64,000 bases of DNA, taken from contig JAPCWD010000004.1 in the NCBI GenBank assembly GCA_025943965.1, positions 62,001 through 126,000 of the forward strand, given 5' to 3'. Shown here piece by piece: positions 52,409 to 60,898 of this stretch. A program made the translations under genes and the position numbers. Source of the stretch: Synergistaceae bacterium DZ-S4 (GTDB taxonomy: Bacteria > Synergistota > Synergistia > Synergistales > Synergistaceae). Position 1 is the stretch's first letter. Every line of letters starts with the position of its first letter. The notes under the pieces were generated by a model. The model did no database searches, was not told the origin of the DNA, and saw nothing but the letters and a program-made list of their open reading frames with translations.

Positions 52409-53491
52409 TTAATTTCCGACAAACTCACCGCTTGGGTAATTTCTTGGTTTCTCTTCCTTCATAAGCACCCTTTCTGCGCCTTTGAAGAGGGCCTCAAGTT
52501 CGTTTTCTCCTGGCACGACTCTTATAGGGGCAAGGAATCTGATCTTTTTGATAAGCATTCCGGTCAGGATGTCGGAGTATGCCATCCCGCCGGTGAGTAT
52601 TATCGAGTCGATGTCTCCGTCGAGGACGGTGGACATCTCCCCGATACCCTTGGCTATCTGATAGGCCATGGCCTCTAGGACAAGTTTTGCATTAGGGTCA
52701 TGTTCAGCAATTTTACCGGCCTCCCTAATGTCCCTTGTTCCCAGATATGCCACCATGCCCCACCCCGAAAGAAGTTTTTTCTTGAGTTCAGCCTCACTGT
52801 ATATCCCGCTGAAGATGAGGTCGACCAGTTCCCCCACCGGAAGCCCGCCCGCCCGTTCGGGAGAGAAGGGTCCGTCAGCCTTTGCGCCGACCACGTCAAC
52901 TATTTTACCGCCGCAGTGAGCTCCGATCGTTATACCGGTACCCAGGTGGGCAACGACGAATCTGCAGTCTTCATATTTTTTCCCGAGTTCAGCCGCCGCT
53001 TTTCTTGCCACTGCTTTCTGGTTGAGGGCATGGACGAGGCTTGACCTTTTTATTTCAGGTGCACCTGAGATCCTTGCTACTTCAGTCAGTTCGTCCACAG
53101 AGACCGGATCGACTATGAAAGCCCGGCAGCCCGACATCTCTGCGAATCTTTTGGCGATGAATGCTCCCAGGTTTGATGCATGTTCCCCGCGCGGAGCCTC
53201 TGCCAGGTAATCCGTCATCTCTTTTGTGACAAGGTATGTGCCGCTGGGGATCGGAGCAAGTATGCCGCCTCTTCCGACAACGGCATCAAAGCTCTCCGGC
53301 AGAATGCCTTTCTCGAGAAGGGTTTGCCTTATTAGTTCGAATCTATGGTCAAGCTGATCCAGAACGCATTTATATGCAGAGATAAGGTCTTGGTCGACAG
53401 GTATGTTTTCCTTAAGGATCTCTTTACCGTCCTCGTAAACCGCTATTTTTGTAGAGGTCGATCCGGGGTTTACTGCCAGGATCCTGCTCAT
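52409..53491 (-). CDS. buk: Butyrate kinase (or branched-chain acyl kinase)
   Basis: 360 residues of the acetate/butyrate kinase family: NPGSTSTKIAVYEDG at the N terminus, VGRGGILAPIPSGTY, VAHLGTGITIGAH and LTGGMAYS. It forms ATP from acyl phosphates produced by the upstream phosphotransacylase, the last step of fermentation of amino-acid-derived acyl-CoAs. The start is ATG at 53491, just after the ptb stop. The region 52292-52408 between it and the small ORF holds no clear terminator. Confidence 0.88.
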   Translation of the reverse strand: MSRILAVNPGSTSTKIAVYEDGKEILKENIPVDQDLISAYKCVLDQLDHRFELIRQTLLEKGILPESFDAVVGRGGILAPIPSGTYLVTKEMTDYLAEAPRGEHASNLGAFIAKRFAEMSGCRAFIVDPVSVDELTEVARISGAPEIKRSSLVHALNQKAVARKAAAELGKKYEDCRFVVAHLGTGITIGAHCGGKIVDVVGAKADGPFSPERAGGLPVGELVDLIFSGIYSEAELKKKLLSGWGMVAYLGTRDIREAGKIAEHDPNAKLVLEAMAYQIAKGIGEMSTVLDGDIDSIILTGGMAYSDILTGMLIKKIRFLAPIRVVPGENELEALFKGAERVLMKEEKPRNYPSGEFVGN

Positions 53492-53493
53492 GG

Positions 53494-54408
53494 CTATTTC
53501 ATCCCGCCGGAAATAATGCATGCAAGGGCCATGCTGAGGAATTTTGATTCAGGCGGATCAGACCTTGATACCAGAACTATGGGCACCATTGCCCCAAGGA
53601 CCAGTCCTGCCATCTGAGCGTGACAATAGTGGACAAGGGTCTTGCAGTGGACATTGCCGCACTCGATGTTCGGAACCAGTGTAAGGTCGACCTTGCCTGC
53701 TATCTTGCTCTTTATCCCCTTGTGTTCCGCATATTTTTGGGATGCCACGACATCGATCGCCATAGGACCTTCGACCGTGCATGTGCAGGGCAGGTCGTTG
53801 AACTCGCCCTCTTCCCATGCCTTTACTATCCCGGCTGCATCGACGGTAGACTGTATGTTGGGATCCACTTTTTCGTTAGCTGCCAGGCATGCCGCGTTTA
53901 CATGGTCGTATCCGAGAGCGCTTATAGCTTCAAGTGCGTTTCTCAGTATCTGTTTCTTCTGGTCAAGGTTAGGTGCGACGTTGAAGCCGCTGTCCGTACA
54001 GAAAGAGAGGTGGTTTTCACCTGGTATCTCCATTATCGCCAGGTGGCTCAGCAGGCGTCCTGTCCGAAGGCCGTTTTCCCTGTCAAGGATAGCCTTCAGA
54101 AAATCGGAAGTGTTGATGAGTCCCTTCATGAGGGCATCGCCCATTCCGTCCCTTACGCTCTGCACCGCGATAGCCGCTGCCGCAGGCAGTGAGCCTGCGT
54201 GGATGATATCCACCTTGTCCGAGATGCCCGCTTCCTTTACCTCAGGCAAGATCACTTCGCTGTCTCCGGTCAGTATCGCCCTTCCGAGCCCCCTCTGCAT
54301 GGCAAGCCTTATGGCCTCTATGCTTTCATGATCCGCCGCAGCAAGGACAACTTTGCTTCCTGCAAGACAACCGCTGCTGTTCATTATCTCTATAAACCTT
54401 TTATACAT
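53494..54408 (-). CDS. ptb: Phosphate butyryltransferase
   Basis: 304 residues of the phosphotransacylase family: AADHESIEAIRLAMQRGL, ALMKGLINTSDFLKAIL and ADLVLVPNIECGN-like VDLTLVPNIECGN motifs. Converts butyryl- or branched-chain acyl-CoA to acyl phosphate. ATG at 54408 lies after AAAGGGGG. Forms an operon with buk. The 86-nt gap to the divergent MATE gene contains two TATAAT boxes without clear -35 elements. Confidence 0.88.
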   Translation of the reverse strand: MYKRFIEIMNSSGCLAGSKVVLAAADHESIEAIRLAMQRGLGRAILTGDSEVILPEVKEAGISDKVDIIHAGSLPAAAAIAVQSVRDGMGDALMKGLINTSDFLKAILDRENGLRTGRLLSHLAIMEIPGENHLSFCTDSGFNVAPNLDQKKQILRNALEAISALGYDHVNAACLAANEKVDPNIQSTVDAAGIVKAWEEGEFNDLPCTCTVEGPMAIDVVASQKYAEHKGIKSKIAGKVDLTLVPNIECGNVHCKTLVHYCHAQMAGLVLGAMVPIVLVSRSDPPESKFLSMALACIISGGMK

Positions 54409-54494
54409 AAACACACCCCCTTTACGTAACATTATAATATCTTGAACCGTTTTTGCATTATAATGGACCGAACATTTTTGCAAGGGGAATCCAA

Positions 54495-55913
54495 ATGAAA
54501 TTTATGAAGGCCATTATGAGGATGACCAGGCTCAGAGGCAAGGCAGATCTGGGTAAAGGCCCTGTCCTGGGTACACTTATAAAACTGTCGATACCATCCA
54601 TAGCGATGGTGCTCTTCCATACCCTTTTCCATCTTGTTGATACGGTCTTTATCTCATGGCTTGGTGAGAGCCACATGGTGGCGATATCCTACACCTTCCC
54701 CGTTCAGATAGGAGTATTCGCTATCCTCGAAGGGGTCGGCAACGGTATGACGTCTCTCTGCGGAAGAAGGCTGGGTGAAGGCAACCTTGAAGAGGCAAGA
54801 AACACCGCGCTCGCTGCCATGGGCTTTGCTTACCTGCTCTGTTTGATATGGATACCATTCCTCTTCCCATACACCTCGAACATCTTTTTCAGGACGCTTG
54901 GCGCATCTGACCCGGATACCCTGCGGCAGGCCTGGCTTTACAATATGTGGATACCGCCGACTTTCATCCTTATCAGCTTCTCGTATGTAGTGAACTCGGT
55001 CTTCAGGTGTCAGGGAAACACGATGATACCCCTCAAATATTTCCTGATCGCCAACGGCCTTAATATCGTCCTTGACCCGATATTCATTTTCACTTTCGGG
55101 TGGGGGATAACGGGCGCTGCCGCTGCGACATTCGTGGGCAGGGCGGCCGGGATCGTCTATCTTATAAAAAAATTAAAAACGGACAGTGAAATACAGCTGC
55201 CTTTCAAGCCCTGCATAAAACTTTCGATGATGCCCCTGTGGGGAAAGATCTCAGCAATAGGATTCCCCGTCACCCTTTCTACAGCAAGCGTAGCCCTGGG
55301 GATGGGAAGCGTAAACAACATACTCTCAGGCACCTTCGGACCTCAGGCTGTGGCTGCATGGATGGTGGGGCTTAGGGTCGAGGACCTGGCCTTCAATACT
55401 TTAATGGGAATAAACGACGCGCTTGTCCCTTTCCTCTCGTTCAACTACGGCAGGCGCGACCTTAAGAGAATGAAGAGGGGAATAAGGTCCGGACTTATAA
55501 TAAGTACCGTGATCACCGGCGGGCTCGGACTGATCGTCTGTCTCTTCCCCTTCCCTGTCATTCAGCTTTTTCGGCCTTCGGAGGATATAGCAAGGATCGC
55601 CGCAAATGCGATACGGATAACCATATCAGGATATCCCATGGTCATTTACAGCGTCATATACAACGCTCTTTTTGTCGCGACCGGGTTTTCGACATTCGGG
55701 CTGCTTACTCAGATATTCCGTTCCCTGATGATCAGGGTCCCTGCGGCTCACTTTTTGTCGGGCATACTTACCATTGACCATATTTGGTGGTTCCAGCCGA
55801 TATCATTTTTGGGAGCAGCTTTAATAACAGGACTTTTTTCATGGATACTTCTGCGCAAGTTAAAGCGGGATATGGATGATCCCAAGGTTTCCCCCAGTGT
55901 AAAGATTTTTTGA
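54495..55913 (+). CDS. MATE-family efflux pump
   Basis: 472 residues with twelve membrane helices. ISWLGESHMVAISYTFP in helix 2 and repeated half patterns (GKISAIGFPVTLSTAS) mark the MATE family; drugs or metabolites are exported by Na+ or H+ antiport. ATG at 54495 follows AAGGGG by 7 nt. Divergent from ptb-buk. Confidence 0.87.
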   Translation: MKFMKAIMRMTRLRGKADLGKGPVLGTLIKLSIPSIAMVLFHTLFHLVDTVFISWLGESHMVAISYTFPVQIGVFAILEGVGNGMTSLCGRRLGEGNLEEARNTALAAMGFAYLLCLIWIPFLFPYTSNIFFRTLGASDPDTLRQAWLYNMWIPPTFILISFSYVVNSVFRCQGNTMIPLKYFLIANGLNIVLDPIFIFTFGWGITGAAAATFVGRAAGIVYLIKKLKTDSEIQLPFKPCIKLSMMPLWGKISAIGFPVTLSTASVALGMGSVNNILSGTFGPQAVAAWMVGLRVEDLAFNTLMGINDALVPFLSFNYGRRDLKRMKRGIRSGLIISTVITGGLGLIVCLFPFPVIQLFRPSEDIARIAANAIRITISGYPMVIYSVIYNALFVATGFSTFGLLTQIFRSLMIRVPAAHFLSGILTIDHIWWFQPISFLGAALITGLFSWILLRKLKRDMDDPKVSPSVKIF

Positions 55914-55914
55914 C

Positions 55915-55942
55915 TTGACTTTATTTATTAAAATGATATAAA
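55915..55942 (+). promoter_or_regulatory. Promoter of the iorA-iorB operon
   Basis: TTGACT and TATAAA with a 16-nt spacer, directly after the MATE stop codon. Transcription would start near 55949, leaving a leader of about 165 nt. Confidence 0.65.
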
Positions 55943-56002
55943 CATTCTGGCAGGAAGAGGGGAGCCTTTTCCGGCGAGAGAAGAGCAAAGATGAAGCTCC
56001 AC

Positions 56003-56030
56003 AGAATAGAATAGAATAGAATAGAATAGA
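56003..56030 (+). repeat. Pentanucleotide tandem repeat (AGAAT)5
   Basis: Five perfect copies of AGAAT plus AGA in the untranslated leader of iorA. Such a repeat may vary in copy number by slippage. Confidence 0.9.
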
Positions 56031-56061
56031 CAAGGCAAGGAAAACTCTTAAACTTATCAGG

Positions 56062-56092
56062 AGCCTGTCATTTCTATGGCGGGCTTCTTTTG
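56062..56092 (+). terminator. Terminator-like hairpin in the iorA leader (possible attenuator)
   Basis: AGCCTGTCAT pairs with ATGGCGGGCT (two G-U) around a 4-nt loop, then TCTTTTG. It stands 21 nt upstream of iorA and downstream of the promoter, so it may attenuate. GCTCC (55996-56000) could pair with GGAGC at 55961-55965 or with GGAGCC at 56060-56065, which would disrupt the hairpin. Confidence 0.55.
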
Positions 56093-56112
56093 TACATTGA
56101 GGAGGGCTGTTA

Positions 56113-57906
56113 ATGTCCAAACGAGTTTGTATGGGTAACGAGGCGATAGCACTCGGAGCTGCGAGGGCGGGGGTCAGCGTCGTATCGGGCTACCCCGGCA
56201 CTCCGTCGACCGAAATTATTGAGACTTTGATCCGCGAAAAGATACCCGGTATTGAAGTCCAGTGGTCAACAAACGAAAAAACAGCTTTGGAAGTGGCTGC
56301 GGGAGCCGCATACTCCGGGATCAGATCGATGGTCACGATGAAGCAGGTCGGACTGAACGTCGCTGCAGATCCTTTGATGAGCCTTTCGTACGTTGGTGTT
56401 GAAGGCGGGATGGTAGTCGTAGTCGCGGACGATCCGGGTCCGTGGTCCTCACAGACCGAGCAGGATACCAGGCATTTTGCCAAATATGCGAACTTGCCTG
56501 TATTTGACCCGTCATCGCCTGAAGAGGCATATGAGATGGTCTCATATGCATTCGGCCTCTCCGAGGAATTCAGGCTGCCCGTGTTCCTGAGACCGACCAC
56601 GAGGGTCTGCCATGCCAGCGCCACAGTGGATTTGGCGGATGTACCTGCCCCTAAGCCCGCCTCAGGTTTTGTTAAACGATCCGACTGGATCATTTTTCCC
56701 GCGCTTTCTTACAGAAAACATGGCGAACTTGAACAAAAGCAAAAACTGATATCTGAAAAATTAGGGACCCTTCCCTTTAACAGGGTCATAAAAGGCGGAA
56801 GGATAGGCATAGCCGTATCGGGAATATCCTATCTCTACCTGATGGAAGTCATAAAGGAGTTCGGACTGGACCTTACAGTATTCAAGGTCGGCACCCCCTA
56901 TCCGATCCCGGCAGAGCCGGCAGAGGAATTCTTATCATTAGTCGACCGGGTCATGGTGATCGAAGAACTGGATCCGGTGATTGAGGAACAGCTCTTGCTG
57001 CTCTCTGCAGGCAAAAAGGAGATACTGGGCAAAATGACCGCCCATCTTCCCTGCAACGGCGAATACGGTTTTGAACTGATCAGGGATACAGTTCTCAAAT
57101 TTGCTGGAGTCAAGGGTGAAGATCCACTGATGGCAGAAATCCCTGTACTTCCCGTCAGACCGCCGGTGCTCTGCGCCGGGTGTCCCCACAGGGCATCCTT
57201 CTATGCGGCCAAGACAGCTGCCAAAAACTTTGAAAAGACAGTCTACTGCGGCGATATAGGCTGTTACACCCTTGGCAACGCCGCGCCGCTCAACACGGTC
57301 GACACTTGTCTCTGCATGGGCGCAGGAATAACGATAGCACAGGGGATAAAGCTGGCGGAAAAAGAGACCAAGTGCATTGCCTTCATAGGTGACTCGACCT
57401 TTTTCCATACCGGGATACCCGGAGTTATAAACGCAGTTTATCAGAACACCGACATAACGATAGCGGTGCTCGACAACCACACGACTGCAATGACAGGAGG
57501 CCAGCCGCACCCCGGAACGGGAAGGACCGCGATGGGCATGCCGGCAAAGCCGCTTGATATAGAAAAAATCTTGAGGGCATGCGGAGTGGAGCACATATCG
57601 ACAGTTGACCCGTTCAAATACGATGATACTGTCGATGCCTTCAAAAACGCTCTTGAGCACACAGGGCCTTCGGCTGTTATTGCAAAAGCGCCCTGCATTG
57701 CCCTCATAAGGCTTCCGAAAACCGTACGAAGAGTCAACGGAGCCTGCATTGGCTGTCTCAAATGCATAAAGCAGCTGGGGTGTCCCGCAATGTCTGCAGG
57801 TGAAGACGGAAAAGTGTCGATCAATGAGCCCATATGTACAGACTGCTCCCTTTGCGTGAATGTCTGCCCCGTGGGTGCCATAAAGAGGGTGGACAGAGAT
57901 GCTTAG
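56113..57906 (+). CDS. iorA: Indolepyruvate:ferredoxin oxidoreductase, alpha subunit
   Basis: 597 residues. N-terminal pyrimidine-binding domain (GYPGTPSTEIIE, WSTNEKTALEVAAGAA), thiamine-diphosphate domain in the middle (GDSTFFHTGIPGVINAVY, LDNHTTAMTGGQPHPG), and a C-terminal ferredoxin domain with two 4Fe-4S motifs (CIGCLKCIKQLGCP and CTDCSLCVNVCP). It oxidatively decarboxylates aryl-pyruvates from Trp, Phe and Tyr to aryl-acetyl-CoA, reducing ferredoxin. Overlaps iorB by 8 nt. Confidence 0.93.
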   Translation: MSKRVCMGNEAIALGAARAGVSVVSGYPGTPSTEIIETLIREKIPGIEVQWSTNEKTALEVAAGAAYSGIRSMVTMKQVGLNVAADPLMSLSYVGVEGGMVVVVADDPGPWSSQTEQDTRHFAKYANLPVFDPSSPEEAYEMVSYAFGLSEEFRLPVFLRPTTRVCHASATVDLADVPAPKPASGFVKRSDWIIFPALSYRKHGELEQKQKLISEKLGTLPFNRVIKGGRIGIAVSGISYLYLMEVIKEFGLDLTVFKVGTPYPIPAEPAEEFLSLVDRVMVIEELDPVIEEQLLLLSAGKKEILGKMTAHLPCNGEYGFELIRDTVLKFAGVKGEDPLMAEIPVLPVRPPVLCAGCPHRASFYAAKTAAKNFEKTVYCGDIGCYTLGNAAPLNTVDTCLCMGAGITIAQGIKLAEKETKCIAFIGDSTFFHTGIPGVINAVYQNTDITIAVLDNHTTAMTGGQPHPGTGRTAMGMPAKPLDIEKILRACGVEHISTVDPFKYDDTVDAFKNALEHTGPSAVIAKAPCIALIRLPKTVRRVNGACIGCLKCIKQLGCPAMSAGEDGKVSINEPICTDCSLCVNVCPVGAIKRVDRDA

Positions 57907-58492
57907 CAGTATAGTCATAGCAGGTGTGGGCGGCCAGGGAACGCTGCTTGCCTCGAGAATACTTTCGGAGGCGGCACAGAGAAGGGGCCTATTTGTCCGG
58001 ACTTCGGAAACTATAGGGATGGCGCAGAGGGGCGGATGTGTCTCCAGCCACCTTAGGATAGGCTCTGAAGAGATCTCGCCCGTAATACCGCTCCGTCATG
58101 CCGACATCCTTATAGGATTTGAGCCTGCCGAAGCAGCAAGACAGATCAACAGGCTTAAGCCCGGCGCATCGGCTGTAGTGAACACAGACTGCATAGTCCC
58201 TACAAATGTTGCCCTGCGCCTGGGAGAGTATAACTGTGATCAATACATAGATGCCATCAAAAGGAATATCAGGCGGGTATTTTTTATTAATGCCGCCTCC
58301 CTGGCGATCAAAGCGGGAGACGCAAAGACCCTCAACATGGTGCTCCTAGGACTTTCATCCGGCGCTGGCATGCTTCCGTTCAGCGATTCAGAGATAGCCG
58401 CGGCTATGAAGTGCTGCATCAAACCGGGGCTGCTTGAAATGAACAGAAAGGCCTTCATGCTGGGGGCTGAGACGGCGGGAAATCTGACATGA
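57899..58492 (+). CDS. iorB: Indolepyruvate:ferredoxin oxidoreductase, beta subunit
   Basis: 197 residues, the gamma-type 2-oxoacid oxidoreductase domain starting IVIAGVGGQGTLLASRILSEAA, with SETIGMAQRGGCVSSHLRIG. Partner of IorA. Length matches the family. Confidence 0.92.
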   Translation: MLSSIVIAGVGGQGTLLASRILSEAAQRRGLFVRTSETIGMAQRGGCVSSHLRIGSEEISPVIPLRHADILIGFEPAEAARQINRLKPGASAVVNTDCIVPTNVALRLGEYNCDQYIDAIKRNIRRVFFINAASLAIKAGDAKTLNMVLLGLSSGAGMLPFSDSEIAAAMKCCIKPGLLEMNRKAFMLGAETAGNLT

Positions 58493-58567
58493 GAGGTATA
58501 TGCATTAAATAAATAAAAATTAGAATTAAGAAGAAACAGTATCAAAAGAAGAGCGGAGCTGAGAGCA

Positions 58568-59797
58568 ATGAACGAATTGTCAATAATGAGCCAGTGTTTT
58601 GCCCAGGTGAGAAGAGTTGCGAGATGCAGTCCGATGTATATCGAAAAGTTTAAGGATATCCCCGTCGATACCATGATGACGAAGGACCAGTTCGAGACGC
58701 TGCCTTTCACCACAAAACAGGACCTCCGGGACGCATATCCGATGGGGATGCAGTGTGTCCCCAACGGACAGATCGTGAGGGTGCATTCTTCATCCGGAAC
58801 TACGGGCGTTCCTGTGATCATTCCTTACAGCAGCCAGGATATTGAGGATTGGGCGGTAATGATGGAAAGGTGTTACCAGTTCGCAGGAGTCACAAGGGAA
58901 GACAGGGTCCAGGTCACGCCCGGATTTGGCCTGTGGACGGCCGGGCTGGGTTTTCAGGCAGGTGCGGAACGTCTGGGAGCCATGGTCATCCCGACCGGAA
59001 GCGGAAACACGGACAGGCAGCTCCAGCTGATGCGGGACCTTCAGTCGTCAGTTCTTATCGGTACATCGTCCTACGGACTCCTTATCGCCGAAGAGGTCGA
59101 CCGCAGGGAGATGAGAGACGACATTAAACTGAAAAAGGGCATTTTCGGATCCGAAAGATGGGGAGACAAGGTGAGGGAACGTATCTACAGGAGCCTGGGC
59201 ATAGAGTTTTTCGACATCTACGGCCTTACAGAGATATACGGACCCGGCATAGCCATAGATTGTCCGGAACATACAGGTATGCACTACTTCAGTGATTTCA
59301 TCTACTGTGAGATCATCGATCCGGCAACAGGCAGGGTGCTGTCTGACGGAGAGCAGGGGGAGATCGTGATCACTACCTTCAGGAAGGAAGCTGCTCCGCT
59401 CATACGTTACCGGACCCACGATATTTCACGCATCGTCCCGGGAACCTGTCCCTGCGGTTCGCCGTACCCCAGGCTTGACAGGATAGTCGGCAGAAGCGAC
59501 GACATGATCAAGGTAAAGGGTACGAACATTTACCCGGCGCAGGTGGAGGCAATACTTAGAAATATTGACGGCTTCTCGAGTGAATACAGGATAATCCTCG
59601 ACAACGAAGACCTGAGGGACAGGATGATCGTTCAGGCCGAAGCTTTTGACGGGACCGAGACGGAAGAGCTCGAGAGGGAGCTGGAAAGAGCCTGTAAATC
59701 GGGTCTGGGGATCAAGATCATACCTGAGGTCATGAAGATAGGAGACCTCCCGAGGAGCGAGAAGAAGACCAAAAGGGTGATAGACAACAGGGGATAG
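58568..59797 (+). CDS. paaK: Phenylacetate/aryl-acetate CoA ligase
   Basis: 409 residues of the adenylate-forming PaaK group: AMP-binding loop HSSSGTTGVPVIIPY near residue 80, YGLTEIYGPG near 220, TYRTHD-like IRYRTHDIS and the C-terminal RSDDMIKVKGTNIYP hinge. Beside iorAB it probably runs in reverse, making ATP from aryl-acetyl-CoA. It is 75 nt after iorB, probably the same operon. Confidence 0.88.
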   Translation: MNELSIMSQCFAQVRRVARCSPMYIEKFKDIPVDTMMTKDQFETLPFTTKQDLRDAYPMGMQCVPNGQIVRVHSSSGTTGVPVIIPYSSQDIEDWAVMMERCYQFAGVTREDRVQVTPGFGLWTAGLGFQAGAERLGAMVIPTGSGNTDRQLQLMRDLQSSVLIGTSSYGLLIAEEVDRREMRDDIKLKKGIFGSERWGDKVRERIYRSLGIEFFDIYGLTEIYGPGIAIDCPEHTGMHYFSDFIYCEIIDPATGRVLSDGEQGEIVITTFRKEAAPLIRYRTHDISRIVPGTCPCGSPYPRLDRIVGRSDDMIKVKGTNIYPAQVEAILRNIDGFSSEYRIILDNEDLRDRMIVQAEAFDGTETEELERELERACKSGLGIKIIPEVMKIGDLPRSEKKTKRVIDNRG

Positions 59798-59805
59798 CGC
59801 CAGGC

Positions 59806-59864
59806 AGAAAAAAACAACATATGCGGACCCCGGGGCAGTTGGTGGAATCAGCCCGGGGTCCGCT
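59806..59864. terminator. Convergent terminator between paaK and the RNase H gene
   Basis: GCGGACCCCGGG and CCCGGGGTCCGC form a 12-bp stem; a TTTTTTT run lies 9 nt beyond on the minus strand. Confidence 0.7.
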
Positions 59865-59882
59865 GAGATATAATAATAAAAA

Positions 59883-60275
59883 TCACTTTGCCCCGTCGAT
59901 GCCTTCATTGGATAACATGTCGGCACGCTTGTTCTCTTCCCTGGGTATCCAGTTGTAGGATATATCCATCCCCTCGGCAAGATCCCACGCTTCCCGCGCA
60001 AGGAGCCTGAGGTGAGGAAGGTTTATCTTCCACTGCCGCGAGATCTGGCTGACTACAAGCTTGCTGTCCCCGAAAACCCTAAGGGAGCTCACCCCGTGAT
60101 TTTTTGCCGCTTTGAGCAGCATTATCAGAGCCATGTACTCGGCTTCGTTGTTGGTCTTATCACCAAGGAAACATGATGCCTCCCATACGACCTTTCCCTC
60201 TTCATTTATCAAAAGCGCTCCGGCTCCTGCTTTTCCGGGGTTGCCTCTTGAGGCACCGTCAAAATAACCTTCCAT
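59883..60275 (-). CDS. rnhA: Ribonuclease HI-family protein
   Basis: 130 residues. The four acidic catalytic residues are visible: YFDGASRGNPG, NNEAEYMAL, FGDSKLV and ENKRADMLSN. The protein is short, lacks the basic protrusion of E. coli RNase HI and resembles the RnhA-like group of Gram-positives. It removes RNA from RNA-DNA hybrids. ATG at 60275 is chosen over the adjacent TTG. Confidence 0.87.
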   Translation of the reverse strand: MEGYFDGASRGNPGKAGAGALLINEEGKVVWEASCFLGDKTNNEAEYMALIMLLKAAKNHGVSSLRVFGDSKLVVSQISRQWKINLPHLRLLAREAWDLAEGMDISYNWIPREENKRADMLSNEGIDGAK

Positions 60276-60348
60276 CAATATCCCTCTCCCACACTCAGAT
60301 AGATGCGCTATACTTTATTATTATATATTACTGCATCGGGGGAATAAT

Positions 60349-60828
60349 ATGGCTTCTCTTAAAAAGACAAACGCTGTAAGGATCCTGGAAAACGCAAAGA
60401 TCCCCTTTGAACTGATCGAGTACGAGGTCGATGAAAGCTCGCTCTCGGCGGAGGATGCTGCCTTAAAAACAGGTGTTCCGGAGGAACAGACGTTCAAGAC
60501 GCTTTGCGCAAGGGGTGACAGGACGGGTGTTATGATGGTATGCCTGCCCGCCGGCAGGGAACTGGACTTCAAGGCTCTCTCCGCTGCAAGCGGCAACAAA
60601 AGCTCCGAACTCGTTCCGCTAAAGGAAGTACAGCCGTTAACCGGCTACATCAGGGGAGGCTGTTCGCCTCTCGGGACAAAAAAGAAGTATCCTGTTTTTA
60701 TCGACGAAAGCGCCTGCATGTTTGACTATATAACAGTAAACGCAGGACAGAAGGGGCTTCTTTTTAAGATAAGTCCCAAAGACCTTATCGCAGCCACCGA
60801 AGCAAAAACAGCCGAGATAACAAGATAA
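60349..60828 (+). CDS. ybaK: Cys-tRNA(Pro)/Cys-tRNA(Cys) deacylase YbaK
   Basis: 159 residues of the YbaK/ProX editing fold: ALKTGVPEEQTFKTLCARGD and IRGGCSPLGTKKKYPVFID are family landmarks. It hydrolyses mischarged Cys-tRNA(Pro). Single gene. Confidence 0.9.
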   Translation: MASLKKTNAVRILENAKIPFELIEYEVDESSLSAEDAALKTGVPEEQTFKTLCARGDRTGVMMVCLPAGRELDFKALSAASGNKSSELVPLKEVQPLTGYIRGGCSPLGTKKKYPVFIDESACMFDYITVNAGQKGLLFKISPKDLIAATEAKTAEITR

Positions 60829-60835
60829 AAAATCA

Positions 60836-60866
60836 GATGGCCGGCCATCGCTGAATGCCGGCCATC
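60836..60866. terminator. Convergent terminator between ybaK and the Fe-ADH gene
   Basis: GATGGCCGGC and GCCGGCCATC form a 10-bp stem with an 11-nt loop; TTTTTT follows on the minus strand and TGATTTG on the plus strand. Confidence 0.8.
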
Positions 60867-60898
60867 TGATTTGAATGCTGCATATGACTTCTTGCCCG

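Noticed and set aside
56003-56030. The AGAAT array as a CRISPR-like repeat
   Set aside because: It is a contiguous 5-bp tandem repeat with no spacers.
56938-57918. A 326-codon open frame antisense to iorA
   Set aside because: It lies fully opposite a well-supported gene, is Cys/His/Arg-rich without motifs, and mirrors codon bias of the sense strand.
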